Assembly (NCBI GenBank): GCA_050123335.1
Contig: JASFHH010000002.1
Coordinates: 13,590 to 77,589 of the forward strand
Reading direction: 5' to 3'
DNA: 64,000 nt
Origin: JASFHF01 sp050123335
GTDB lineage: Bacteria; Pseudomonadota; Gammaproteobacteria; UBA12402
Shown here: positions 22,460-31,415 of the stretch, in pieces
Position numbering within the stretch: the first letter of the stretch is position 1
Layout: every line of letters begins with the position of its first letter
Translations under genes and position numbers: made by a program
Notes under the pieces: model-generated
What the model was told of the DNA's origin: nothing
The model's database searches: none
Seen by the model: the letters and a program-made list of their open reading frames with translations, nothing else

Positions 22460-25368
22460 TGAGTAACAATATATTAACAAATTTAATTTTTATTTTTTTA
22501 TTTTTCTTAGTAGGTTTTTTTTGCTTACCTGGTTACGCGCAAAAAAATAATTCCTCAGCTTTGACAACTGTCAAAAGTGTTGATAATAAGTCACAAACCT
22601 TATTGATTAGTTATGATCCGCAAATTTACTTATTGGCCTATCAAACTTTTTTGGCGAATAAAAATATTAAACATGCATACCTTATTGCTAAAGCGGCAGT
22701 TGCGCAACGGCCGGATGATGTTGATTGGCGAAGGCGCTTTGCTCAAGTGGCTTCCTGGTATGATAAACCTAAAGTTGCTTTACAGCAGTGGGTTTATCTA
22801 GCTGAGTATAAGAAAGATAGAGAAGCTTTTGATAAGGCAATTACAATTGCTCACATGCTGCATGACAATCAGCTTTTAGCAAAATTATATAATTTAAAAA
22901 TAGAATATGGATATGGTTATCAGGATGCTTGGAAAGGATATATAACCGCGCAAGAATCTTTAGGGGAACCGGAGAAAGCAATTCAAAAGTTGAAAAAAAT
23001 TATTGCTGAAAAACCAACTCTTTATAATCTTGAACAATTGGGAGCTCTTTATAATGCAACTGGTAATACTGCAGAAGAATTAAAAACTTTACAAACTATC
23101 AAAGAGAAATTTGGTATTTTGCCAAAAAACGCATTGCGTCAAGCTGAAATTTTATATTCTCATGGTAAAGTTAAAGAAGCACATACAGTACTTATGACAG
23201 CAGCAAGTAAGGCTAAAGATGAGCACCATGAGTTTTGGCAAGCTTTTGGGCAATTAGCATGGATGTTGCAAGATAAAAAGAATGCTAAATTAGCTTACAC
23301 AAAATTACACGAAGCTGGAAAAATAGATCAGGGAGCTTTAATAAATTATATTCAATTAATGGAAGCTAGAGATAAGCAAGAAGCGTTTAAGCTGTCAATT
23401 CAAGGTTGGAATCAATATCATGATAATTATTTTATTACCCAGGTAATTTCTTTAGCACCAGAATTGCAAGAATGGAATAGGCTAGCTACTATTCTCGGTG
23501 GTTTATCAACAGAAACTAAACAATATTTGGCGCAGCTGCCTTATTATTATGCAGTACAAGCACGACTTTTTGCACATAATGGTGAATCACAACAAGCATT
23601 TAATATTTATCGTCAGGCATTGAAAAAATTTCCTGAAGATGTTGATTTGAAAATTGATTATTTGTGGTTTTTAATTGATTATCAATATAAAGCACAGTTA
23701 CGTTTAACTTTGTATTTATGGCAATATCAGGCAATGAATGATATGAAATTTATTCCTGCATATGCAGCAGGTTATATTATGCTGCAACAACCACAAGATG
23801 CTTTGGTATTGTTGCAATTACAGTTTGCACAGAAACAACAGGATTATAATTGGTTAATTAATGTGGCGGACACTTTAGATCAAGTTAATCGTCCTATTGA
23901 TGCAACACGCATGCGACAATTAGCCTGGTATTGGTTATTGGTTGCAAATACGCGTAAATTTGTGCCAGCTACCAGAAAGAATGTTGTTGATTTTGCCCGA
24001 GTTGCTATGTATCAAGCGCCTGGTAATATTACTGCGCAAACTGTAGCACAACTTTCGCAATATGCTAGTAATCAAGAGGCAGATATTGTTTTGCTGACTT
24101 GGGCATTGCAATTGGATGAATATCAATTAGCTGATTATGCTTGGAACTATTACGGTATAAATCAAAAAATTTCGCCATGGATTCAGCAGACTATAGCATT
24201 ACAAAATAATGATCGCTATCATTTAGCTCAATTATTGCAGGATGAGCTTGATAAATTGCCGTATCGTGATCGAGTTATCGCAGCTAAACGTATCGGACAA
24301 GATCGTTTAGCACAGAAATTGGCTTATCAAGGGTTACAGGAGCATCCTACTGATTCGGAAATGTATGATTTGATGACTACAACTCAACTAATTGCGGCTG
24401 ACAAGATTCAAATTATTCCCGCATATCAAGAAATAGGCTCAATTCGTGGATTCAAGTCGCATTTATCTGGGAGATTTTTTGTTAATCCCAGAGTTAGTGT
24501 TATGCCATGGATAAATGCTTGGCGGACAAGAACTAATGATGCTAGCATTATTTTGCCTGCTACGAATGTTGATCGTGATGCTGGAATACAGATTAATCGG
24601 CGTTATAGTCATGGGCTTTTAAGCGCTAATATAGGATATCGTGACGCATTAGCTGGTTTTATCAGCGCAGAATTGACAGGTTCTTATAGATTTACCAGCA
24701 AGTTGTTTACTATTATGACATTAGGCTACAATCAGCGGGCAGATGAAAGTACAGCTTTATTAATTGCGGGCATGAAGGATGAGGCAAAACTAGAATTTAG
24801 TTATCAAATGCAACCGCGTGATTCATTGTATGGAGCAGTTTCATATCAGAATTTTAAATCGCAGGATGATGTTTATTTAGGCAATGGTCATATGGCTGAA
24901 GTTAGATATACGCATAAACTTCAATTTGCTTATCCAGATTGGAATGTTAGTGTGTTTTCAGATATTCAGCGTTATCAGCATAATGGCAGGGTTAGTTCAC
25001 GAGCTAGTAAAGTTATTCCGGAAGGTACAGCTGCTGAAGTATCTTTTTTTGTGCCGCTAAATTCTATTCGTTATGGTGCTAGTATAGGGTTTGGTCAGGG
25101 TTATTTTGAGCCTTATAGATATGATATTAAGAACTTGGATTTAGGACAAGAATATAGTGAGCCTTATACCCATGCCTGGCGGCCTTTTGGAGAAATAAAC
25201 ATATTTAATAATACTAGATTTGGTTTTGGTTCATATATAAATATTGGTATTGCAGGACATGTGTTTGGCCGTGATCACTTAGCGATATATTATGAGCGAG
25301 GTGTTAATGTGGAGGCTTCGAATCAAAAAGATTATATTATTGCTGCGAGTTATCAGTTATACTTTTAA
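22459..25368 (+). CDS. pelB: PelB C-terminal part: TPR and outer-membrane barrel
   Basis: A 969-residue export protein with its own signal peptide (LIFIFLFFLVGFFCLPGYAQ). Residues ~50-640 are TPRs (EKAIQKLKKIIAEKPTLYNL; QAFNIYRQALKKFPEDVDLK), which in Pseudomonas bind PelA in the periplasm. From ~670 alternating strands rich in aromatic and Gly residues (SANIGYRDALAGFISAELTG; FGFGSYINIGIAGHVFG) end in YQLYF, a barrel-type C-terminal aromatic residue. It should form the outer-membrane channel for Pel, together with PelC. Having its own signal peptide shows the split is functional, not a sequencing error. Confidence 0.92.
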   Translation: MSNNILTNLIFIFLFFLVGFFCLPGYAQKNNSSALTTVKSVDNKSQTLLISYDPQIYLLAYQTFLANKNIKHAYLIAKAAVAQRPDDVDWRRRFAQVASWYDKPKVALQQWVYLAEYKKDREAFDKAITIAHMLHDNQLLAKLYNLKIEYGYGYQDAWKGYITAQESLGEPEKAIQKLKKIIAEKPTLYNLEQLGALYNATGNTAEELKTLQTIKEKFGILPKNALRQAEILYSHGKVKEAHTVLMTAASKAKDEHHEFWQAFGQLAWMLQDKKNAKLAYTKLHEAGKIDQGALINYIQLMEARDKQEAFKLSIQGWNQYHDNYFITQVISLAPELQEWNRLATILGGLSTETKQYLAQLPYYYAVQARLFAHNGESQQAFNIYRQALKKFPEDVDLKIDYLWFLIDYQYKAQLRLTLYLWQYQAMNDMKFIPAYAAGYIMLQQPQDALVLLQLQFAQKQQDYNWLINVADTLDQVNRPIDATRMRQLAWYWLLVANTRKFVPATRKNVVDFARVAMYQAPGNITAQTVAQLSQYASNQEADIVLLTWALQLDEYQLADYAWNYYGINQKISPWIQQTIALQNNDRYHLAQLLQDELDKLPYRDRVIAAKRIGQDRLAQKLAYQGLQEHPTDSEMYDLMTTTQLIAADKIQIIPAYQEIGSIRGFKSHLSGRFFVNPRVSVMPWINAWRTRTNDASIILPATNVDRDAGIQINRRYSHGLLSANIGYRDALAGFISAELTGSYRFTSKLFTIMTLGYNQRADESTALLIAGMKDEAKLEFSYQMQPRDSLYGAVSYQNFKSQDDVYLGNGHMAEVRYTHKLQFAYPDWNVSVFSDIQRYQHNGRVSSRASKVIPEGTAAEVSFFVPLNSIRYGASIGFGQGYFEPYRYDIKNLDLGQEYSEPYTHAWRPFGEINIFNNTRFGFGSYINIGIAGHVFGRDHLAIYYERGVNVEASNQKDYIIAASYQLYF

Positions 25369-25410
25369 TAATTAGGAATGATTTGTATAGGCAAATTGGG
25401 GGTAAATGAA

Positions 25411-25962
25411 ATGAAAAAGCTAAGATATTTCTTGATTATGATGATATCAGTTTTATTGGTAAGTTGTGCAACCACTACCATTACTGGTTCTCAAAAAATA
25501 CCGCTGGTGCATGTTGGAGTTAATTGGGGTGTAATTCCTATGGTTAATAATACTCAAACGCCACAGGCTGGCGAAAAAGCAGCTACAATTACGGCAGGCA
25601 TATTACGTGCAACTAACATACGTAAAGTTATTATTTATAAACAACGGGTATCATGTAGTAAAATTTTAGCTTGCCCACAACAACAACCGTCAATGTATAA
25701 AGTTAGAACGTGGGCAAGAATGAACCATATTCGTTATGTTATGATGGGTACAGTTAATGAATGGCGTTATAAAGTTGGTTTAGATGGCGAGCCAGCTGTT
25801 AGTGTAGATTTAAATTTGATAGACATGCGTACAGGCAAAATAATTTGGAATGCTGTAGGTAGTAAAGTTGGAGGTAGTCGGGGTAGTTTGGGGGTTATTG
25901 CTCATCAGTTAATTGCGGAGATGTTGTATAATTTGATTACAGTAAATAATTGCATTAATTAG
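25411..25962 (+). CDS. pelC: PelC: outer-membrane lipoprotein of Pel export
   Basis: A 183-residue lipoprotein. The start at 25411 is chosen over an ATG 11 codons earlier because GGGGGTAAATGA precedes it and because it gives a proper lipoprotein signal (MKKLRYFLIMMISVLLVSC) with lipobox LVSC. The mature part has the PelC pattern of a short beta/alpha domain (WGVIPMVNNTQTPQAGEKAA; YVMMGTVNEWRYKVG; DLNLIDMRTGKIIW). In Pseudomonas, twelve PelC subunits form a ring below the PelB barrel that funnels the cationic polymer. Length agrees with the family. Confidence 0.92.
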   Translation: MKKLRYFLIMMISVLLVSCATTTITGSQKIPLVHVGVNWGVIPMVNNTQTPQAGEKAATITAGILRATNIRKVIIYKQRVSCSKILACPQQQPSMYKVRTWARMNHIRYVMMGTVNEWRYKVGLDGEPAVSVDLNLIDMRTGKIIWNAVGSKVGGSRGSLGVIAHQLIAEMLYNLITVNNCIN

Positions 25963-26070
25963 TAATAAGGATTGAGGGTGGAGGTTCCGGATAAATATTA
26001 CGCATTTCTCGGGATGTGATTATTAAACATGCGTTAAAGGATGTATTAGGATTAAGGGGTTATTTAAGGT

Positions 26071-27414
26071 GTGGTGAAGAAATTTAGCTATAGAGATAGA
26101 TTATTATATAGGGCCAAAGGATTTTGGCCCTATGTTGAAGCAGTTGTGATTACTGTAATAATTCTTAGTATTTCTTATATTTTTAATCGGGAAGATCCTC
26201 TTTGTCTTCAAAGTTCTTTTCCATGGGTTTGGTTCGCACCAGTTTTGGTTGCATTGCGTTATGGTACCTTGGCAGGTGCATTTTCCATTATTATTGTGTT
26301 ATTGGCTTTATTTCAATTAGAACCTAAGGGGGAGTTGCTAGAGATAGTACGTTATCGCTATTTCATGCTTGGGGGAGTATTACTAACAGTTTTGTGTGGC
26401 GAGTTTAATAATGCTTGGCTTAATTCGATGAAACGTTTTGCGCAATTAAATCAATATGTGCACAAACGTTTAGATGGTTTGAATAGAGCATTTTATTTAA
26501 TACGGTTATCGCATGATAGATTAGAGCATAACTTAATTAGTAAAACAGTAACTTTGCGCAGTACCTTTAATGATTTGTTTCGTTTACTTGTTGCTGCCAA
26601 AGGTGAGCTAACAGTAGAAATCGCTGATCGTTTTATGCATCTATTGGATCAACATTGTGCTATGGAAGCTGCTGCATTATATCGTTATCAAGATGGGAAG
26701 TTTATTACTGAACCTATTGCACATATTTGGGCTGACAGGCCATTGCTAAATCCAGATGATATTATGGTACAACATTGTTTGCAGCATCACGGAGTTAGTT
26801 ATTATGCGGCTAATCAGTTACAGAGAGAACAGCAAAGTGATTACTTGGCAGCAATAGCAATGCGTACTAATGAAGATGAGTTAGTAGGTATATTAACTAT
26901 TACAGATATGACGTTTTGGTCTTTAAATGAAGAAACTTTACGTGAATTAAGTGTATTGTTGTCTTATTTTGCTGATGGTATTTGGGCGATTAAAGTATCG
27001 CCAGAAGTATTGCAAGCTTATCCCGATTGTCCACCAGAATTAGCAGTAGAAATGCAGAAGCTTATTCGTTTGAAGCGTGATTATCGAGTTGACAGTGCGT
27101 TCGTGGCTTTTGTAATAGAACATAATGATTTGCGTTATCGTAATATTGTTATGCAGTTGCAACATATGCGTCGTGGGGTGGATACTTGTTGGCATCATCA
27201 GGAGAAGCAGCGTGATATTTTATTTACTTTAATGCCTTTTTCACCACCCGTGGCTGTGGAAGGATATCGCGCGCGTTTTGCGCGTTATTTGCAGTCAGAA
27301 TTTGGCATTAAAATCGATGAGCATAAGGGAGTTTATTTTAGATATTTGCAAATTTTTGCTGCAACGCCGTTACAGATTATTCAACAATTGATGGAATATG
27401 TGAATGCAAAATGA
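26071..27414 (+). CDS. pelD: PelD: c-di-GMP receptor of Pel synthesis
   Basis: Inner-membrane regulator that activates Pel synthesis when it binds c-di-GMP. The 447 residues hold about four membrane helices in the first ~110 (PYVEAVVITVIILSISYIF onwards), a GAF domain (~150-310) and a degenerate GGDEF domain. R368-G-V-D371 is an RxxD I-site at nearly the same residue number as the Pseudomonas R367/D370 pair. The following catalytic GGDEF position is replaced by a Gln/Lys/Arg sequence (QEKQRD), so no cyclase activity is expected. Start is a GTG (26071) or the next GTG (26074). It overlaps pelE by 11 bases. Confidence 0.93.
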   Translation: MVKKFSYRDRLLYRAKGFWPYVEAVVITVIILSISYIFNREDPLCLQSSFPWVWFAPVLVALRYGTLAGAFSIIIVLLALFQLEPKGELLEIVRYRYFMLGGVLLTVLCGEFNNAWLNSMKRFAQLNQYVHKRLDGLNRAFYLIRLSHDRLEHNLISKTVTLRSTFNDLFRLLVAAKGELTVEIADRFMHLLDQHCAMEAAALYRYQDGKFITEPIAHIWADRPLLNPDDIMVQHCLQHHGVSYYAANQLQREQQSDYLAAIAMRTNEDELVGILTITDMTFWSLNEETLRELSVLLSYFADGIWAIKVSPEVLQAYPDCPPELAVEMQKLIRLKRDYRVDSAFVAFVIEHNDLRYRNIVMQLQHMRRGVDTCWHHQEKQRDILFTLMPFSPPVAVEGYRARFARYLQSEFGIKIDEHKGVYFRYLQIFAATPLQIIQQLMEYVNAK

Positions 27415-28321
27415 TTTGTTATTTTTATCGATCAATGGTTTGATTAGTTTTATATTAGCTAATGTGTTATGGCTTGTATTGCCAAAAAATTTGCAACGTC
27501 CAAGATTGGCAATAATTCTTTTATTCTTTATATTAAGTGCTTTTATACCTGTAATTGGCGCAATATTTCTGGTGTTATTGACGGTGTTATCTTATTGGTT
27601 TGTTAGAGAAAGGCCAGGAAGATTTATAAGTGTAATAGAACGGCCAATTTTTTTAAGGGAGAAAATTACTAAACCAATTGATTATGGTGAAGGTGGGGCT
27701 TGGATGCGAATGCGTTCTGATTCTGCTTTAACCTCTAACAGGTTGCAGGCTATGGTTGCAGTGAATTTTGCTAATGTGGCTTTAGTTAATCGATTGAATA
27801 GTGAAATGTTACATGAAAATAGTGATGAGTTACGTTTGTTTGCTTTTAGTTTGTTGAATGAACAGGCAGTTAAGTTAGATAAATGGATTAGTGAAAATCA
27901 AAAAGTGTTAAAGCAACAAGAATTATCCCAGTTAGAACGTGCGCAAACTGAAAAACGATTGGCATTTTTATACTGGGAATTGGTTTATCAGAATTTAGTG
28001 CAAGATGATTTATTAAATTATATGTTAAGCAAAGCGTTGCAGTATACTTTAAGTGCAATAGAACAATTGCGTGAAGATTTGGGGTTATGGGTTTTATTGG
28101 GGAAAATTTATTATCGTAATCGGGACGAAAAACAGGCGGTGGAAGCGTTTTCTATGGCGTTGCGGTTGAGAGCCCCTTATGAAAATGTGCTGCCTTATTT
28201 GGCGGCAATTAATTTTAAACATCGAGATTACCCCCAACTTAAAGCAACCTTAAGTAAGGGCAAAACTTTAACAGATGTTCCTAGATTGTGGGAAGTAGTG
28301 CAATTTTGGGGTGGAACATGA
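27404..28321 (+). CDS. pelE: PelE: inner-membrane TPR protein
   Basis: A 305-residue protein with two N-terminal membrane helices (FLSINGLISFILANVLWLVL; LAIILLFFILSAFIPVIGAI) and cytoplasmic helices including a TPR near the C-terminus (LWVLLGKIYYRNRDEKQAVE). In Pseudomonas, PelE joins PelD, PelF and PelG in the synthase complex and contacts PelF. It overlaps both pelD and pelF (ATGA at 28318), implying coupled translation. Confidence 0.9.
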   Translation: MQNDLLFLSINGLISFILANVLWLVLPKNLQRPRLAIILLFFILSAFIPVIGAIFLVLLTVLSYWFVRERPGRFISVIERPIFLREKITKPIDYGEGGAWMRMRSDSALTSNRLQAMVAVNFANVALVNRLNSEMLHENSDELRLFAFSLLNEQAVKLDKWISENQKVLKQQELSQLERAQTEKRLAFLYWELVYQNLVQDDLLNYMLSKALQYTLSAIEQLREDLGLWVLLGKIYYRNRDEKQAVEAFSMALRLRAPYENVLPYLAAINFKHRDYPQLKATLSKGKTLTDVPRLWEVVQFWGGT

Positions 28322-29838
28322 TTGGTGAAAATTATCCACGGGCAAAAGAAGCAGATATTGCACTTTTAATGGAGGGTTCATATCCTTTTGTTGTTGGTGG
28401 TGTTTCACATTGGACGCACCAAATAATAAATGCTTTTCCGCAATTTAAATTTGCGGTTATTTTCATTGGTTCTAGTCCAGAAGATTATAAAGAAGGAATG
28501 CGTTACCAATTACCTAAAAATGTAGTGCATTTTGAAACCCATTATTTATATTCAACCCAAGAAGATTTCATTGATGTTAAAAAACTGCAAAATAAATCGT
28601 TAGTGTCGTTTAATTTATTGCAAGATTTTTTAGCTCAACATAATGGGCAGATTGCAGATAGATTTCACGGGTTGGATTTTCATATTGATGTCGATTCTCA
28701 TGTTAAATATGAGCATTTCTTTTATTCCAAACCATCTTGGGATTTTATTGTAAATAATTACACTAAATATTGTACCGACCCATCATTTATTGATTATTTT
28801 TGGAATATTATGAATATTCAACGACCATTATGGCAGATTGCCTCAATTGTTGAGGATTTTATTAAGGTCAAAATGGTGCATACTGTTTCTACTGGTTATG
28901 CTGGTTTTTTTGGGGCGTTGTTGAATTTTTATCATCATTATCCTTTGGTTTTGACGGAACATGGTATTTATACCAAAGAACGGCGCATTGAATTATTACA
29001 AACGAAATTAATTGGGGAAGATGATCAAACTCAAAGATTTGCAACAGAAATGGGTTATATTCGCAATTTATGGATACGTTATTTTGATTTGTTAGCGCGT
29101 ATTTGCTATGAAGTTGCAAATCCAATTACTAGTTTATTTACTTTGGCAAGAGATAAGCAAATTGAAGAAGGCGCGCAACAGGAAAAAACGACAATTATTC
29201 CTAATGGAATAGATATTGCGAAATTTAGTAAATTGCGTGCATTGAGAGAAGAAAAAATTCCTTCGATATTATGTTTAATTGGTCGGGTAGTATCAATTAA
29301 GGATGTAAAAACGTTTATTCGGGCGATGAATGTTGTAGTACAACATATACCAGAGGCACAAGGTTGGATAGCTGGTCCTGTGGACGAAGAGCCAGAATAT
29401 TTTCAAGAATGTAAGAATTTAGTTACAGTTTTAGAATTGGAAGATCATGTCAAGTTTTTCCCTGGCAGACAGGATGTAACTAAAATATTTCCGCGGATTG
29501 GTTTAATGATGCTAAGTTCTATTAGTGAAGGAATGCCGTTAGTTCTCTTGGAAGGTTTTGCTTCGGGTGTGCCTGCAGTTGCTACTGATGTGGGTGCGTG
29601 TCGCGAATTAATTTTTGGTAGAGATGCGGAAGATAAAAAACTAGGCGCAGCAGGAGAGATAGTATATATCGCTAATCCACAAGCTTTAGCTGATGCTGCG
29701 GTAAGGTTGTTGCAAAATCCTAAGAGTTGGCAAAATGCACAACATGCAGCGATAGCTAGAGTAGAAAAGTATTTTGATCAACAACAGATGTTTGCAAAAT
29801 TTAAATCAATATATGAAAAGGTTTTGCAGGGAGCCTAA
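28318..29838 (+). CDS. pelF: PelF: Pel glycosyltransferase (GT4)
   Basis: Cytosolic GT-B glycosyltransferase that polymerises Pel, using UDP-GalNAc/UDP-GlcNAc in Pseudomonas. The 506 residues almost equal PseudomonasPelF. The N-terminus DIALLMEGSYPFVVGGVSHW is the family signature, and E404-x7-E412 (SEGMPLVLLEGFASGVPAV) is the GT4 E-x7-E motif. The start at 28318 is chosen because it follows GGGGTGG and overlaps the pelE stop (ATGA); a longer frame exists 10 codons upstream but lies entirely within pelE. Confidence 0.96.
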   Translation: MIGENYPRAKEADIALLMEGSYPFVVGGVSHWTHQIINAFPQFKFAVIFIGSSPEDYKEGMRYQLPKNVVHFETHYLYSTQEDFIDVKKLQNKSLVSFNLLQDFLAQHNGQIADRFHGLDFHIDVDSHVKYEHFFYSKPSWDFIVNNYTKYCTDPSFIDYFWNIMNIQRPLWQIASIVEDFIKVKMVHTVSTGYAGFFGALLNFYHHYPLVLTEHGIYTKERRIELLQTKLIGEDDQTQRFATEMGYIRNLWIRYFDLLARICYEVANPITSLFTLARDKQIEEGAQQEKTTIIPNGIDIAKFSKLRALREEKIPSILCLIGRVVSIKDVKTFIRAMNVVVQHIPEAQGWIAGPVDEEPEYFQECKNLVTVLELEDHVKFFPGRQDVTKIFPRIGLMMLSSISEGMPLVLLEGFASGVPAVATDVGACRELIFGRDAEDKKLGAAGEIVYIANPQALADAAVRLLQNPKSWQNAQHAAIARVEKYFDQQQMFAKFKSIYEKVLQGA

Positions 29839-29841
29839 TTT

Positions 29842-31212
29842 ATGGCAGGTATTGGATTTGAATTACGTAAATTATTGCGTCGAGGCAGCTATTTAAATAT
29901 CGCGCGTGCGTATGGTTATGCCGGAATTATTAGTGCAGGTCCTTGGGTTATTTCTATTTGTGGTATTATTGCTTTAGATTTTTTAAAATATTTTGATATC
30001 ACACAAGCGAGTATTATTCAACAGTTTCAGGTTTCTATTACTTATCTTATAGCTTTAAGTTTAATATTCAGCGGATTTACGCAACATAGTTTTACTAGAT
30101 ATGTTGCTGATCGTTTATTCGAAAAGAAGTTTGATTATGTAGTTCCTAATTTTAATGGGGTATTGTTAGTATTAACAGCTGTGAGTGGTTTATTTGGATT
30201 TATTTTAGCTAACGTATTTTTTTTGCAACAGGATTTTTATTTTCGTTTATTTATGAGTGGTTCATTTGTTGTGCTATGTAATATTTGGTTTACTACTAAT
30301 TTACTTTCTGGTTTGAAAAATTATCGTTCTATATTATTAGCTTTTTTTGTTGGTTATAGTATATCTGTGTATTTAGGTTATCTATTACGTTTTCATGGTT
30401 TAGATGGTTTGCTGGGCGGTTTTTTTGTCGGACAATTTGTTTTATTAGCAGGCATGTTAATAATTTTATATTATTACTATCCATCCAATCGAATCATTGA
30501 TTTTGATTTTTTGCGTCCAGGAAGAGTTTTTTTTACTTTGGTTTTTACTAGTTTATTTTACAACTTGGGGATTTGGGTAGATAAATTTATTTTTTGGTAT
30601 TCTCCTTTAACTAGTCATTCAGTTTTGGGTCCTTTACATATATCTGTTATTTATGATTTACCGATTTTTCTTGCGTATTTAGCAATTATTCCGGGGATGG
30701 CTATTTTTTTGTTCCGCGTAGAAACTAATTTTGTAGAATATTATAATTATTATTATGATTCTGTTCGTAATGGCGATACTTTGTTTAATATTATTGGAGC
30801 TAGATATCAAATGGCTGATGCGGCACGTCAAGGTATATTTGATATTATACGAATTCAGGGGATAACTATTTTTACTATATTTATCTTGGGGCCAAAGTTG
30901 TTATCGTTTTTACATGTATCAAAACATTATATATATTTGCTTAATATAGATATAGTTGGTACGAGTTTGTTAGTTATTTTTTTGGCTTTATTGAATTATA
31001 TGTTTTATTTAGATCGGCGTGTAAGCGCATTAGTTTTAAATGTGTTATTTTTTGTTTTTAATGCGATATTAACTTTGTGGACTATTCATCTTGGAGTTTT
31101 TTACTTTGGTTATGGTTTTGTATTAGCTTTGTTATTAGTTAATGTTATTGCAGTTTTAATATTAAATCATGATTTTGATAATTTAGAATATATTACTTTT
31201 ATGCGGAAATAG
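29842..31212 (+). CDS. pelG: PelG: integral-membrane subunit of the Pel synthase
   Basis: A 456-residue membrane protein with about 12 helices and the family N-terminus GIGFELRKLLRRGSYLNIAR. It belongs to the MOP (flippase-like) superfamily and is thought to carry the growing Pel chain across the inner membrane with PelF, PelD and PelE. The ATG lies 3 bases after the pelF stop, with GGGAG nearby. It is the last gene of the operon; a strong terminator follows at 31352-31388. Confidence 0.95.
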   Translation: MAGIGFELRKLLRRGSYLNIARAYGYAGIISAGPWVISICGIIALDFLKYFDITQASIIQQFQVSITYLIALSLIFSGFTQHSFTRYVADRLFEKKFDYVVPNFNGVLLVLTAVSGLFGFILANVFFLQQDFYFRLFMSGSFVVLCNIWFTTNLLSGLKNYRSILLAFFVGYSISVYLGYLLRFHGLDGLLGGFFVGQFVLLAGMLIILYYYYPSNRIIDFDFLRPGRVFFTLVFTSLFYNLGIWVDKFIFWYSPLTSHSVLGPLHISVIYDLPIFLAYLAIIPGMAIFLFRVETNFVEYYNYYYDSVRNGDTLFNIIGARYQMADAARQGIFDIIRIQGITIFTIFILGPKLLSFLHVSKHYIYLLNIDIVGTSLLVIFLALLNYMFYLDRRVSALVLNVLFFVFNAILTLWTIHLGVFYFGYGFVLALLLVNVIAVLILNHDFDNLEYITFMRK

Positions 31213-31351
31213 TTGTGTTTCATTAAGTTTATATTTGGCTTCAAGGTTTTGTCAAGAAGTACAAAAAAGTAATTGATCCTTCTAAACCTCTGTGCCATAC
31301 TTACTTTAAATTTAATTAACAACAAGAGCAACAGCAAGGATTCTGTAATTG

Positions 31352-31388
31352 AAAGGCCTGAGAGGTGGATACTCAGGCCTTTTTTTTT
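31352..31388 (+). terminator. Rho-independent terminator of the pel operon
   Basis: Stem AGGCCTGAG (31354-31362) and CTCAGGCCT (31372-31380) with a 9-base loop, followed by eight T. It lies 140 bases after pelG and just before the next gene's ribosome-binding site. Confidence 0.9.
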
Positions 31389-31415
31389 ACTGTGAATCAA
31401 TAGGAGAATAATAAT

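Noticed and set aside
28288..28317. 10-codon N-terminal extension of PelF
   Set aside because: It lies wholly inside pelE, and the ATGA overlap with the downstream start is the usual coupling.
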